A stretch of 64,000 bases of DNA from Tanytarsus gracilentus (Eukaryota; Arthropoda; Insecta; Diptera; Chironomidae): NCBI GenBank assembly GCA_038502055.1, contig JAXRKN010000043.1, positions 930,001-994,000 on the forward strand, in the 5' to 3' direction. Within the stretch, counting starts at the first letter, position 1. Each line of letters opens with the position of its first letter. The position numbers and the translations under genes are program-made. This document shows positions 34,329 through 45,619 of the stretch, in pieces. The notes beneath the pieces were generated by a model that saw only the letters and a program-made list of their open reading frames with translations, did not search any database and had not been told where the DNA came from.

Positions 34329-37300
34329 ATGATTGTGATTCAAAATGACGAAAATGCGAATCGTGATAGTGAAATTGCTGCCATTTTCAACCCAAAACGC
34401 GTTCGAACGCCTTCGGTTGTGGTCACAAATGAGTCTCCCAACAATGGACCGTCACAGCTCGCCAACATTCATCAAATAACACACTCGGACTCGGTGACGA
34501 GTTCACAGCCTGATGGTGCAGAAAGTCTCACGGGTGTCATAATTAGCGACCACTTGCATCATCAGACGCATGCACTAATACAATCGCACGCAAATCAATT
34601 ACCGCGGTCGGCATCAACCGAGCATGAAGAAAAGGCGAAGGGCTGTCGTGGATCGTGTTGCTCTGAACTTGCTCAAAAGGTAAGTCATGACCTCTCGCAA
34701 TTCCATTGTAGATGTGAAAAATGCTGAACTAATCATGCTCGACAGTGACATTGCAATGAAATCCAGGGATTGAACACTTGATAATATTTTTAATTAATAA
34801 AATTGAAAATTTCAAAATAAGAATGTCCAACCATTTTTTTCTTAGAACTTATTAATTCCATCCTCTCCTTCGCAGATGTACACTGGAATTGTCGTGACAA
34901 TTTTAATCACATTCTTTTGGGTTGGTGCATCGCATTGTTTCTATTTTCTCTTTGCGTCACCAAAACTACACGAATCTCTGCTGAAGGCATTGAAATTGCC
35001 GCATTTGACGTCAATGTTGACTTCTTCATCTTTAATGGATACGGGGGCAAATCTAAATGACACAGTCAAACAAACAAAATCAACAAAGCTAGAAATTAAT
35101 CAAATTCAATTTCAAGCGCCGTTCATCGCCTCGTGGTTATCCACAAATTTTGTGATTCTTTTCTTTCCGAGCTATCTTCTGTTTCGTGGAATTGCGAGAA
35201 AATGTGGAGCAAACACAGAAACATTCGGTGATATATTGCGGGGACTCAGAGAGCGTGGCTTCACATTTGGCAGATACTTTTATCGTTGCTTATCATTTTG
35301 TTTGCTTTGGGTCGGAACGACTTATCTCTACATGAAATCTTTGAGGGTTCTGAATGCCACCGAAGTCATTGTTCTTTTTGCAACAAATGTATCGTCGGTT
35401 TATCTTCTCTCTTGGGTGATTCTTCATGAGCAATTTGTTGGCATTAGGGTGAGTTAAAATATTTTTTTTTGATAGATGGTGCCACTTAAATATTTAATTT
35501 TAAGATTGTCGCGGTGATTCTCGTCGATACCGGTATCGCTTTATTAGCATATAAGGATGGCATTCAAGACAGTAAGACACTATCGAGTGTGGTCTTTGCA
35601 ACAATTGCCGGCGCTGGTTATGCAGTTTTTCGAGTCATGTTTCGGAAAATGCTCGGAGCTGGAGAACAACAGCCAATTGGATCGATTGCATTCACATTCA
35701 CGGTGATTGGCATCATTAATCTTCTTCTTTTATGGCCAATTTGTTTGATTTTGTATCTTACGGGCATCGAGATAGTGCCATGGATTACACTGCTCTTAAT
35801 CACGTTGTTAGTTGGAAGGTGAGAAAAAAAATTAATAAAAAAAGTTGAATTCAAAAACTTTTTCCTTCAAGCATTTTTCTTCTGCTTTTCCACATTTTGA
35901 CACAATTTTCCGGAGCTGTTACCTACAACATGTTCATCACTTTGGGTCTTATTACGTCAGTGCCAGTGTCAGCGGGTAAAATGTGATTAATTTTTAATTT
36001 AAAGTGATTTAAATAATTTTCATAAATTCTAGCTTTGGATATCGTGCTTTATGGTGAGTTGAAATATTTTTAAATTTCTTCTAAAAATTAATTTTGTTAA
36101 TATAAAGGAGCTGAGTTTGCTGAAATGAAGCTTGGTGGGATGATTTTGATATCCGTTGGATTCTTCCTCGTGATGTTACCGAATAATTGGCCTGAATACA
36201 TTACAAGACTCTTGAGGTTTGTCTTTTGAACTTTTAAATTTTTAACGGAAGTAATTTGGTTGAATTTTTAAAAAGTGAATTTAAAAAGTTCAATCGAATT
36301 CATTTCTATCAAAACTTTTTTCTCAATTATTTTTTCATTTTATTTTTCACATACAAATTTTTATAAAAACTTTTTCTCTGCATAAAAAACAATGAAAAAA
36401 AATCCAATCTATATTCAAATTATCTCACACAGAAAATCAGGCCGCTATCTTTTACGTCATCAATGTTGTTGCCTTTACGGTCATAATGAATATCATCATT
36501 CGGTAATTCGGAAATTTTAAGTGTTGAAATATCTTTCTTAATTTCTTTGTCATTAATTTTCATATTTAAAAAATGATTTTCAAGTCTTGTTTGATGTAGG
36601 CGCAAAAAATGCTTCCTATCTTCTGTCTCTCCTTTTTTTCCCACTTTCATGTCGTAGAAGTTAATGTCACGAATGTTTGCAAGAATGAAGGTGTTGTGAC
36701 AATTCCTCGAACAAATGAGCTGAAAATTTCACAAAAGTTTTAAAGTTTAGGCGTTTTTTATTGTTTTAAAAATAATAATAAATTTGCACTGATAGGTGAG
36801 CACATAACGGTGACCCAGGCAAAAAAATCATAATCTGAAAATCCTAAAGTTCACAAAAAATCTCACACAAATCATCAAAAACTATCGTAGTGTTGTCTCT
36901 GAAGCTTAAACTCTATCGCTATATAAATTTAACGAGTTTTCTAATTTTAAAATATTTTTAGCAGCTATCTTTCTCCTTTTAACACACCAAAGCTATTTAA
37001 TTTTGACTTAATACCGAAATCTTTTTTTTTAATTGTTTTTTTAAATATTGGAATGGAAATAATTTAAAATTTACAACATCCTAGGATGAATTTGGATTAA
37101 ATGATTACTTTTTAAATTTAATAAAAAAATTCAGGGTACGGAAACTAAAAACATTAAGTCTAATTTTCCATGCCTTGAAAATTTTTCTTTCATAATATCT
37201 TCAAAATTTTTCTTTTAATTTTAAATTTAGATGTTTGCTAAATTTTTTTTTAAAAATTGAGATTCCTTCCTCTTTTTTATTATTCTATGAATTTTCCTCA

Positions 37301-39445
37301 ATTTTTTTTGCAGAAATTTGATCCTTATAGGACACACAGCGAGGTAAAGTATCAAAATTTATTACAAGTTTTTATTTTATGTTGCTTTTTTCTCTCTCAT
37401 CATTCACTCTCGCATTTAAAGTCAATTTTTCATTTTTGGCTGCTGATTGAAGAGCAAATGAAATTTTTTTGATTGCATTTTTCGTCTTTTGTCTTTTATC
37501 GAAACTCTTTCCTTCGCAAAAAAGAAGCTTTTGAGCACTTTTTCTCTCACGCTAATTTTCTCTCAAAATGCACAAAAATATCAGCAAAATTTAATTTTTT
37601 CATATTGCAGTGTATTTTTTTCATTTCTATAAAAAAAATTAAATTTTTAATCATGAGGTAAGAGTTTCGGCAAGTTTCCAAAAAAATAATTTTTTTCATC
37701 TCCTGTTATGAAATTGGCTTTTCTATCCCTCTTTCTCCTTCTTCGCATTCTAATTTCTCTGTTTAATTGGCTTTTCATGTAATTTATAATAAAAATTTTG
37801 TGTTGCAAATTATATAAAAAATAATCCAAGGGATGAAAACTTGAAAAGCTAAGTATGAAAAAAATATTTGGTTACGTCCGTTGGTTTGTTAAAATCCAAG
37901 ATTTCAAATAAAATTTTGATTTTGTAAAAAAATTAACTTTTGAATTTAAAATTTTGTTTTTAAAAATTTGTAAAAATTATCATTCAAAAAATCCACTTTT
38001 GATCATTTTAGAAATTGCACAATTTTTCAAAAAGTCACTCTTAAGTAAAGAAAAGTAAATTTAAAAGTTTTTCACACTGGCTAAAACTTTCAACGTCAAA
38101 GTTTCCATCCCTTGAAAATCTAAAAATTTAATTGTTAGAAATCGATGTTGAAAAATCTTCAAAATTTTATTTCTTCTTTCTCTCATTTTCTGTTTCTTTT
38201 CTCTCAAAATTTGAATAATCCCTAAATCGAATCCAAAAGCCGACGAAACTTTTGCAATAGACGAGAAGTCATTCATCACACGGCACCACGATAAATACTA
38301 AAAAAAAAGAATTATATGAGCTCAAAAATGTTCAAAAAAAGTCTTATATACGTAAAAAAAGTCATCATCGATAGGTCCTTGAGTTACTGTCTCTAAACTT
38401 TTTTTTCTCGAACTATCTCTCTTTCTTTTGACAATCTCCTTTTTTTATGATGAGTAAAGCACAAAATGTTACTTTGAAAAAATGTGAATGGTAAGTTGTT
38501 GATATTTTTTTAAAACTTTTAAATATCTTGGTGATTGTTGTAATGCCAGTAGAGTAGAATTTCCCTCTAAACAATTTGAAAGTAGCGTTTGAAAAGTTTC
38601 ACTATTGAAAAATCATGCAATGATAAAAGAAATTAACTCAAAAATTACATTTTTAAATAAATCATGAAAGAAAATCTGTTGGTGCATGAAGAATTGTTAA
38701 TTTAGAAAATTTTAACTAAAATATTTTTTAATCTTTTGATGGCTTTTTTTAGATGGAACACCAGACGAAACGACCATCACTTTTATTCGGGACCGATAGA
38801 CTATCGAACAGGTAAAATGTTAATTGTTTAATTTTTTAAAATCATTCATTTTATTACTAATTTTATGTATGTATCAAAAAACTCAAATTCAACTTCCTAA
38901 ATTGTCATTTTATTTAAAATTTAATGCATTTCAATAGCCATGCTATCATCTTCAGAAATGTTCGATACACACTGAGATTCGATCGAATCTATTCTTCGTT
39001 GCTCATTACAACAAGTGACGAAAAATTGAGAGAGATTTTCTCAGTGTGTATCGAACATTTCTGAAGATGATAGCATGGCTATTGAAATGCATTAAATTTT
39101 AAATAAAATGACGATTTAGGAAGTTGAATTTGAGTTTTTTGATACATACATAAAATTAGTAATTGTGTTGTGCTTCCTAATTACTCCAATTAATTTATTT
39201 AAAGTCATTCATTTCAATTTGACAGGATACATTCGGTCTCACTTGCGATCACCAAGCGGAAGAGTGAGGTAACATTTCTCAATCAAATCAGCACTGGCGA
39301 AAATTATCCGACAAACGCCGATTTTAATAATTCCGTATCCCCTCGATCCACTCGTAACTCAATCACAGAAACACATTTTATATCGCCTGGATTCGGAAGC
39401 CGCAAACAGGAACAACATCGATCCTCTTACTCGTCCCTTGATTGA
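34329..39445 (+). CDS. SLC35F3/F4-like multipass transporter, with an apparent 1-nt frameshift
   Basis: Ten exons: 34329..34679, 34876..35448, 35505..35818, 35871..35975, 36033..36053, 36108..36216, 36433..36502, 37314..37343, 38753..38811 and 39226..39445. The N-terminus (about 115 aa) is cytosolic and polar. Hydrophobic segments follow that match the drug/metabolite-transporter fold of SLC35F3/F4 (human SLC35F3 is linked to thiamine transport), for example SWLSTNFVILFFPSYLLFRG, NYLY-like TTYLYMKSLRVLNATEV and YVL-type LSWVILHEQFVGIRIVA. The end of the fold is FFLVMLPNNWPEYITRLLR. The tail uses 70-, 30- and 59-nt exons. All junction phases agree except in exon 4, where a T-run (35940-35943) has one base too many: as given, the frame hits TAA at the donor. 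The 3' ends of this gene and lola face each other. Confidence 0.8.
38853..39163. repeat. Long hairpin, 125-bp arms, in the last intron of the SLC35F-like gene
   Basis: Left arm 38853-38977 and right arm 39039-39163 are reverse complements at 124 of 125 positions, with a 61-bp spacer. The single mismatch is a T opposite a G, which would be a G-U pair in RNA of the host-gene sense. It lies in the 414-bp intron between 38811 and 39226. No coding content and no clear target-site duplication. Confidence 0.95.
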
Positions 39446-40047
39446 GGAATAAATTTCTATAAGAAATAATATTTTCCACGTGTTGAATAACTGAGAACTT
39501 TAAAAGTATTTAAATTAATTTTTAAAAATTGTTGTCCACCAAAAAAAATTTATTAGAGTGCAAATTTTCCAAAATTATCGCGCAATTTGATGAAAGTTTT
39601 TTGTCAGTTTTTAAGAAAAAAAAATTAAAACCGTTAATTTTTGACCAATTAAAAATTTGTAAATGTTTAAAATAAATTAAAAGTTGCATTGAATGTAATA
39701 TTTGTAAGATTTTGAGGAAAAAAATAAATGTTTAATATTGAAAATTTAATAAATCTGAACTTTGACGGTTTTAGTTATTTTTTATTCCAGCAGGAAAGTT
39801 TGTTGAAGTATTCAGGTGAGTCCTACCTCGTGTAAATTAATTAATTTTTTCGATGATTAAATTCAGATTCAAGCTGAAAAATAATAAATGAAAATTAAAT
39901 ATTTAAATTCCTTAAAATTATTTATTTTTTTGAGATTCTGAGGTTTTTAAAACATAAACTTAAACTTGAGCAAAAAATTAATATTTTTTTAAGATCATTT
40001 CAAGGCTTTTATTGTCGAATACTTTAAGTTTTCTCTTCTTGTGATGT
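39446..40047. other. Convergent spacer between the SLC35F-like gene and lola
   Basis: Contains the 3' UTRs. A candidate 25-nt plus-strand exon lies at 39791-39815, between TTTATTCCAG and GTGAGT. It would follow an alternative donor in exon 10 (GAG|GTAACA, exon end 39261) in phase, encoding QESLLKYS. Nothing else is seen. Confidence 0.4.
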
Positions 40048-40494
40048 TCAAACTGTGCTGTGCTTTTTCTTCATGTGTGCCACGTAAGTTCGTTTTTGCT
40101 TAAATCTCTGATGACATTCAGGACAATTAAAAACGTGCCCGCACTCCTTGAGATGAGTCTTGAGGTATTTGAATTCTGTTTAAAAATAATAAAATTATTT
40201 AAAATCTTTTTAAAATTTGGACATTCTTACCAATATATCGGACGTTACATCTTGGACAGAAATATCGAACGTTTCCTTTCTGATCTACACCGCGTGTTTC
40301 AACTTCGAGAATGTCATCACTTTTGGAACTCATTAGCGATAAATCGGAGATAATTTTGTATTGAATTGTTGGCTGTTGTTGTTGCTGGAGTGGTTGAAGT
40401 GCTTGGATCGGTTGATAAATTTGATTTAAATTCGGCTTATTTTCGAGATTTTCATTAGATGCGAATGGAGCTGCACTGAGGATCAAAATTGTGT
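40048..40494 (-). CDS. lola: lola terminal exon set 1 (most 3')
   Basis: Exons 40231..40494 and 40048..40175. The linker is rich in Gln (QPLQQQQQP). Finger 1, YFCPRCNVRYI, is cut by the intron and completed by EFKYLKTHLKEC (C-x2-C-x12-H-x3-C). Finger 2 is FNCPEC...HMKKKH (C2H2, H-x4-H). It stops after HSTV. The acceptor TTACTTCAG and donor ATTG|GTAAGA are good. This is the last lola exon before the convergent SLC35F-like gene. Confidence 0.88.
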
Positions 40495-40801
40495 CTGAAG
40501 TAAAGGAAAATTTATGATTTTAAATTTTATACGAAAAACTTGGAATTTGATGAAATTTCTTTGATCATCCTTTTGACAATGGAATTTTACTGAAAAAGAA
40601 TTTGTAAAAAAATACCAAAAACCTTTTTTAACTAAAAAACTACTCTGAAAGTTTGAACTAATTTTTTGCTACTACAATAAAATAATTTAACTAAAAAGTT
40701 TCTAGAATAACTATTAAAATTTAATACTCAACTCTTATAATTTTCAAATAAACTTTATTTTACTATTTTGCACCTAGAAACTTTTTAAGTTTAGCTTAAA
40801 G

Positions 40802-41085
40802 TTAAATGAGCACTGCATGAACTTTTCTCAAGTGCTCATTTAAAATTTGATGATTCATGAAATTTTCTTTACACATGGGACAAGTGAAAGGAACAATTTG
40901 AGAGTTTTTACGAAAATTTTCATTTCTAGGAACTAAAGTTACATTCTGAGTTTGCGGTTGTTGATAGAAAAAGTTACTTTGTGTGTCTATCGAAGCGTTA
41001 GGAAAAATACTATTTTTAGAGAGAGGTTCTAGAATTTTTGGCATCAGCTGCGAGCTTGGAATTGCTTTCAGTCTTGGAAACAGAT
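40802..41085 (-). CDS. lola: lola terminal exon 2, single finger
   Basis: One exon, acceptor TTTCCAG|AT. About 94 residues, with only one finger: FTCPMC...HLRKVH (C-x2-C-x12-H-x4-H), ending four residues later (AVLI). No C2HC partner finger is present upstream in the exon; the linker is Asn/Gln/Pro-rich. The entry phase is the same as in the other sets, which supports it as a true alternative end. Confidence 0.78.
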
Positions 41086-42408
41086 CTGGAAATGGAAAAA
41101 AAATAATTTGTTAGTGCTTTGTTAATTTCTTTAAACATTTCTATACAAACTTATATTTAACAAATGAAATTATTTTATTTTTTACCAAAAATCAGGGTTA
41201 GGACACTTACTAATCATGGAATTGCAAGTTTCCCGTCCCCTGCCAAAAACCTTCTGACTTTACCTTCAAACAACCATGTTCAACCCGATATTTACACAAT
41301 AATTAAAACACGTTTTTCATCGTAAAAGAGCATTTAAAAATTTTATTCTAGAAAAATATTTTTGAATTTTTCTCATTTGTTCACTCATGACTTAAAATAA
41401 ATATAGTAAGTTAGTTCTTTTTTTGGTGTATATTCAAAAGCACATGGTCAACTTTGAAGTACAATAATTTTAATGATTAGAGTGGAATTTCGAATTTATT
41501 GAAATCTATAAAATTTACTTTTTGGTGCTTTTGATTGATTTCTTGTATACAATTTTTTAAATATTATTTCTCAGTAAAACTAATAAAATCTGTTATTAGA
41601 AAAAATATTGCAGTAAAAAAATAACTTTGTATATAAAAAATTCTTTTTCATTAGTTTTTGGCTTCCTTTTGAACTTTCACTTAAGAATATTAGTAAATAA
41701 ATTTCATCTTTTACTCGCGAGAAAGTAAGGATTTCTTAAAAATATCATATTAGACTTCTAATACATTTATAAATAAGAACATTAAAACTAGATGAAATAT
41801 TTGGCGTTCTTTCTTTTAAAAACTGTAATTTGTTAATTTTAAAATCATTGCATGTCAAATTTTGGCCTTGATTGTGAAAAAATATAATCAGATTAGATGA
41901 AAAGTAAAATTTTTATGAGGGGTTAAATATCTTTGGATATAATGCATTTAAATCATACTTTATAAACTTACAATCTTGCTTCCCTCCCTCTGGAAAAGAT
42001 TATTCCAAATCTTTCATCTTTTTGACAAATTAAATTAAAATTTACATCAAATAGCGTCTTTAAAAAAAATCCATATTTTCTTTTGCACAAAATAAATATC
42101 TACTGAATGTATTTTTTCAAAATTACCTAAATTTATCGCATTGAAATTATTTTGATTAGAATAATTTTTTTTGTAACTAAATTAATGACTCGCTTTTTTA
42201 ATTTATAAGTTAATTAGGAGCTTACGTATCATAATCAAATTAGTATTTCTTATATATCGCGTTACCTGTAGATTTCATCGACACTTTTTTTTCGTAAATT
42301 ACGTAACGTTAAAAATTCCTTTCAAATTTTCTTGATTGAAATTTCTTTTAAATTTGCCGGTAAAAAAAACTCACTAAATTTTGCCGTTACGCAATTTACG
42401 AATGTGCC
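41086..42408. other. Non-coding stretch between lola sets 2 and 3
   Basis: 1.3 kb of AT-rich intron or 3' UTR sequence. Nothing is seen on either strand beyond short random frames. Confidence 0.5.
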
Positions 42409-42820
42409 CTAAACAATTTGAGATTTCTCAATTTCTATTGAACTATTGAAAGCATCGCCGCCTTCATCGTCATCCGGATGGACATCATTTGCGAATCTTA
42501 TTACACTCTCGGCGTCATCATTTTTATATAATTTTGTGTGTATGCGCTTGTGATGCTGCTCGAGATTCCACTTTCGGCGGAATTTCTTGTAGCAAAGTTT
42601 ACATTGAATTTTTTTCTCAACTCCGCATTCTAGAGAAAATTTATGTAAGTTTTAAAAAAACTACAAAAATATGAGATTTTACCATGATTCATGTGTCTTA
42701 ACATGATGCTTCGCGTCGAGTACCATTTGCCACATTTTACGCACTGATAATTTTGTCCATTTTTTCTCTGCAGTAATTTCGATGCGAAAAAGTCATCGAT
42801 TCCAAAGTATGGCCACATAC
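42409..42820 (-). CDS. lola: lola terminal exon set 3
   Basis: Exons 42683..42820 and 42409..42629. Finger 1 is YQCVKCGKWYSTRSIMLRHM then NHEC, with the intron between CAT-G and AA just before the final Cys. Finger 2 is IQCKLC...HHKRIH. The C-terminal tail is acidic (PDDDEGGD) and ends SQIV. The acceptor of the first exon is weak (GAACTTTAG|GT) but it is the only one in phase. Confidence 0.85.
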
Positions 42821-43299
42821 CTAAAGTTCAAAGATTTTTTTATGGTATCGAAATTCAACGATTAGTTACTCGGAAATATTTTTTTTTCATAGGCTCGCAT
42901 CACACTAACAAAAAAATATAGGTTCATTGGCACACTTTGCATTGCAAAAAAGTCAAGGTTAAAAAATTGCAAAAAAAAACAAAAACATAGCAATTTTTAG
43001 GAGATTAATCACACAAACAAAACAAAAAAGAGTTTTAAAAATTATAAATTTGGTTTGCATCCAAAAATTCTTTCTCTTTAAAAATGTCAAATTTTTTGGT
43101 GTGAATTTTCAAAATTCAAAATAAAATATTTTGTCCCCTAAATATTCAGTTGGTTCTGTAATTAAAGAATGCGTTTATGAGTTAATTTCATGATAAATTG
43201 AAAATTTAATTTTTTAAAGTTGTTCCCAACAGATCACGAATAAGTTTTTTTTATTGATTTTCCTGTTTTGGTAGAAAAAAGTTTAATAATTTAAAATAG
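42821..43299. other. Non-coding stretch between lola sets 3 and 4
   Basis: About 480 bp of AT-rich DNA with nothing recognisable. Confidence 0.5.
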
Positions 43300-43844
43300 T
43301 TAGTCGTCGTAGTCGTCGTCCGAGTCATTGATTGGCTCCGATTTAATTGGCAGTGATTCGTCATGATTTTCATCTTCCTCCGTGATTGCCGGATAAAGTG
43401 CAGCGAGGTCAAAGTTTGACATGTCAAAATTTCCCATGTCAGTCACTCCCTCGGGCTCACATAATTTTCCATCTTTAAGAACCGCGTCTCCTGGTGCTGC
43501 GAAGTCTCCATCAATAATTTTCTTTCTCAATTGCTTGTCATGAACCCTTATCGAGTGTCTCACTATGTGATCCTTTCTCTTCGAGCGATATTGGCAGAAA
43601 ATGCAACCAAATCTTTTCTCTTTTAAACAATACTTTTTAATATGGCGATTAACGGCTGTTGCATCAGCGTACACTCGTCGGCAGTGTGGACATTGTGAGC
43701 CATTATTCACTGCAATTGGTTGACTGTTGTTATTATTATTATTATTGCTAACATTTTGTTGAAGTCTTTGAGTTCGATTGAGGGTCACATTTTTGGAGTC
43801 CAATATTTTCCTCAATATTTGGAATGTTCCGCTTCCTTCCGCAT
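43300..43844 (-). CDS. lola: lola terminal exon 4 (both fingers in one exon)
   Basis: Single exon of about 181 residues, acceptor TCTTGCAG|AT. Poly-Asn tract, then finger 1 SQCPHCRRVYADATAVNRHI with KKYC (H-x4-C), and finger 2 FGCIFC...HSIRVH. A long acidic tail (EEDENHDES, DSDDDYDD at the end) contains PIKSEP, a sumoylation-like motif (inference). The intact two-finger exon contrasts with the split sets around it. Confidence 0.9.
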
Positions 43845-44438
43845 CTGCAAGAGAAAGTGAAGAAAAATTGTTAGTATAAAAATTAAGAAATATCTCAATT
43901 GAAATTGTTAACCCTTGGATTGCTCTGTAAAATGTTAATCGCCAATTTCACCAGAAATATTTAAAGTCAAGGGTTGGAAATTTTGTTGAGTATTTAAATT
44001 AAAAAATTACCAACCCTCAAACCTTCTTAATTACACCAATATCCATATAATTTTCTGTACAAGATATTTAAAATATTTTATCTGAAAACGTTTTTATTTA
44101 TTTAAAATATAATTTGAGCATGTCTTTTTTGATTTTATAACAATTTTTTTTGGAAATTGTGACATAAAGTTTTATGGTGTCGTACTTAAGCTTTAGAGAA
44201 ATTCGTAAAAAAGGTCCTTAAAAACTTAACAGTCGTAAAAATAATACTAAAATGGCATTTACGAGGTTTTTAATATTTTCATTTAAAAGTTTTAAATGGC
44301 ATCACAAAAATTTGAAAATAGAGAAATATGCTAATGGTAATTAAGAGAGGAATTAATTCGTATCACAAAAAAATGTTACAAAATTTGTTCAACTTTTTGT
44401 CAAAAATTACTTCTCTTGAAAAATAATACATTTATGAT
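43845..44438. other. Non-coding stretch between lola sets 4 and 5
   Basis: About 590 bp of AT-rich intron or UTR sequence; nothing recognisable. Confidence 0.5.
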
Positions 44439-44821
44439 TTAAATTTGAATTTCATCTTTAACGATAACTTCAAAATTATCTCCGTAATTATCTCGAACAT
44501 AATCGGGATATTTCTCTTGGAGCTCTTGAATGCTGCCCCATAGTCCATCTCTCTTATGTTTTTCCATATGTTTTGGTAGATTTCTTTTTTGAGTGACAAT
44601 TTTAGGGCAAAGTGGACATTGAGCTCCTATACCACACTCACGTACATGTGATCTTAGCGCTGATACTGCAAAGAAATTAAATTAAATTTCATTAAAATGT
44701 AAATCAATTATTTTTTTACTCTTTTTGTATTTCACTCCACATCGATGACAGACATATCGAATGCCATCATTCATGTAAATCATTTTTGGTTCCATCAGAT
44801 CCATTTCCGTCATTAATTGAT
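44439..44821 (-). CDS. lola: lola terminal exon set 5
   Basis: Exons 44720..44821 and 44439..44665. The first encodes a Met-rich linker and the first half of finger 1 (YVCHRCGVKYKK); the intron falls inside the finger, completed by ISALRSHVREC (C-x2-C-x12-H-x3-C). Finger 2 is AQCPLC...HMEKH. The C-terminus is Tyr/Asp-rich and ends DEIQI. The donor AAGA|GTAAAA gives exactly twelve residues between Cys and His, which fixes the splice choice. Confidence 0.87.
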
Positions 44822-45163
44822 CTAAAATTACACACAAGAGATAATTTTAGTATTTTGTTAAATGGCTTGATTTTTTTGTCCTTAATAATTAACTGAAAAT
44901 AATTTGTTAATCATAAAAATTTATGTGTGGATCTACTTAGAAATTAAAATAATTTTAAGAGACTTTTTTTTCTACGCCTGCTCCTCTTGACAAATATTTT
45001 TTTAGTTCACTAATCAACTTTTTTTTGATGGCATTTCATCATCTACATTTCAATGTTTCAGCTACAATTAAGAGTAAAACGTTTTGTTTTCCATATTTTA
45101 ATTCAATAACAAAATTCATAATTTTTCTTTTATTTCAAATCAACAAAAAGCTTTTAAAAATTT

Positions 45164-45619
45164 CTATTCAATTTCCATTTTTGGATTTTTAGTGTTGTAG
45201 TGCATGTGCGCTTCTTGCGGTGTTAACTTGTGCACTTGTTGCAGGTGACGAAGGACGTTGAAACCTGTGAGGAAGGATAATTTTAGTAACTAATACCACG
45301 CTTTTAATTTTTCATCTAATTTAAACTTTTACCATGTGTAAAGCTACGTGTGCAGATTGGACAATAGAAATTGTGCAAAACTGCTCCTTTGGCATTGCAT
45401 TCATGACGTAAATGACGGACTAGTGAGTGCTTGATTTGATATCTAACGGAAAGTTTTGAAAATTTAAAAATTGTTTTAATTTAATTAAATTTGTCACTCA
45501 CTTTCTATCACATTTATTATTCGGACAAACGTAGTATCCGTCAACAAGATATTGATCGACGTCAATCTTTGAGTTGCGATGCTTTCCATCCTCCAAATTG
45601 TCCTCGTCATCGTACGATT
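45164..45619 (-). CDS. lola: lola terminal exon set 6, three exons
   Basis: Exons 45502..45619, 45333..45442 and 45164..45264. Finger 1 starts VCPNNKCDRK (C-x4-C) in the first exon and finishes in the second (YQIKHSLVRHLRHEC). Finger 2 starts FYCPICTRSFTHG and finishes in the third exon (FNVLRHLQQVH). Both introns therefore fall inside fingers. The tail is short and ends PKMEIE. The three junctions (AA|A, G|GT and the entry |AA) all restore the 12-residue Cys-His spacing, strong support for the model. Confidence 0.87.

Noticed and set aside
36420..36650. Minus-strand 76-codon frame
   Set aside because: Antisense to the 70-nt exon 7 of the SLC35F-like gene, which has good splice sites and phase; the minus frame has low-complexity Lys/Asp content and no domain.
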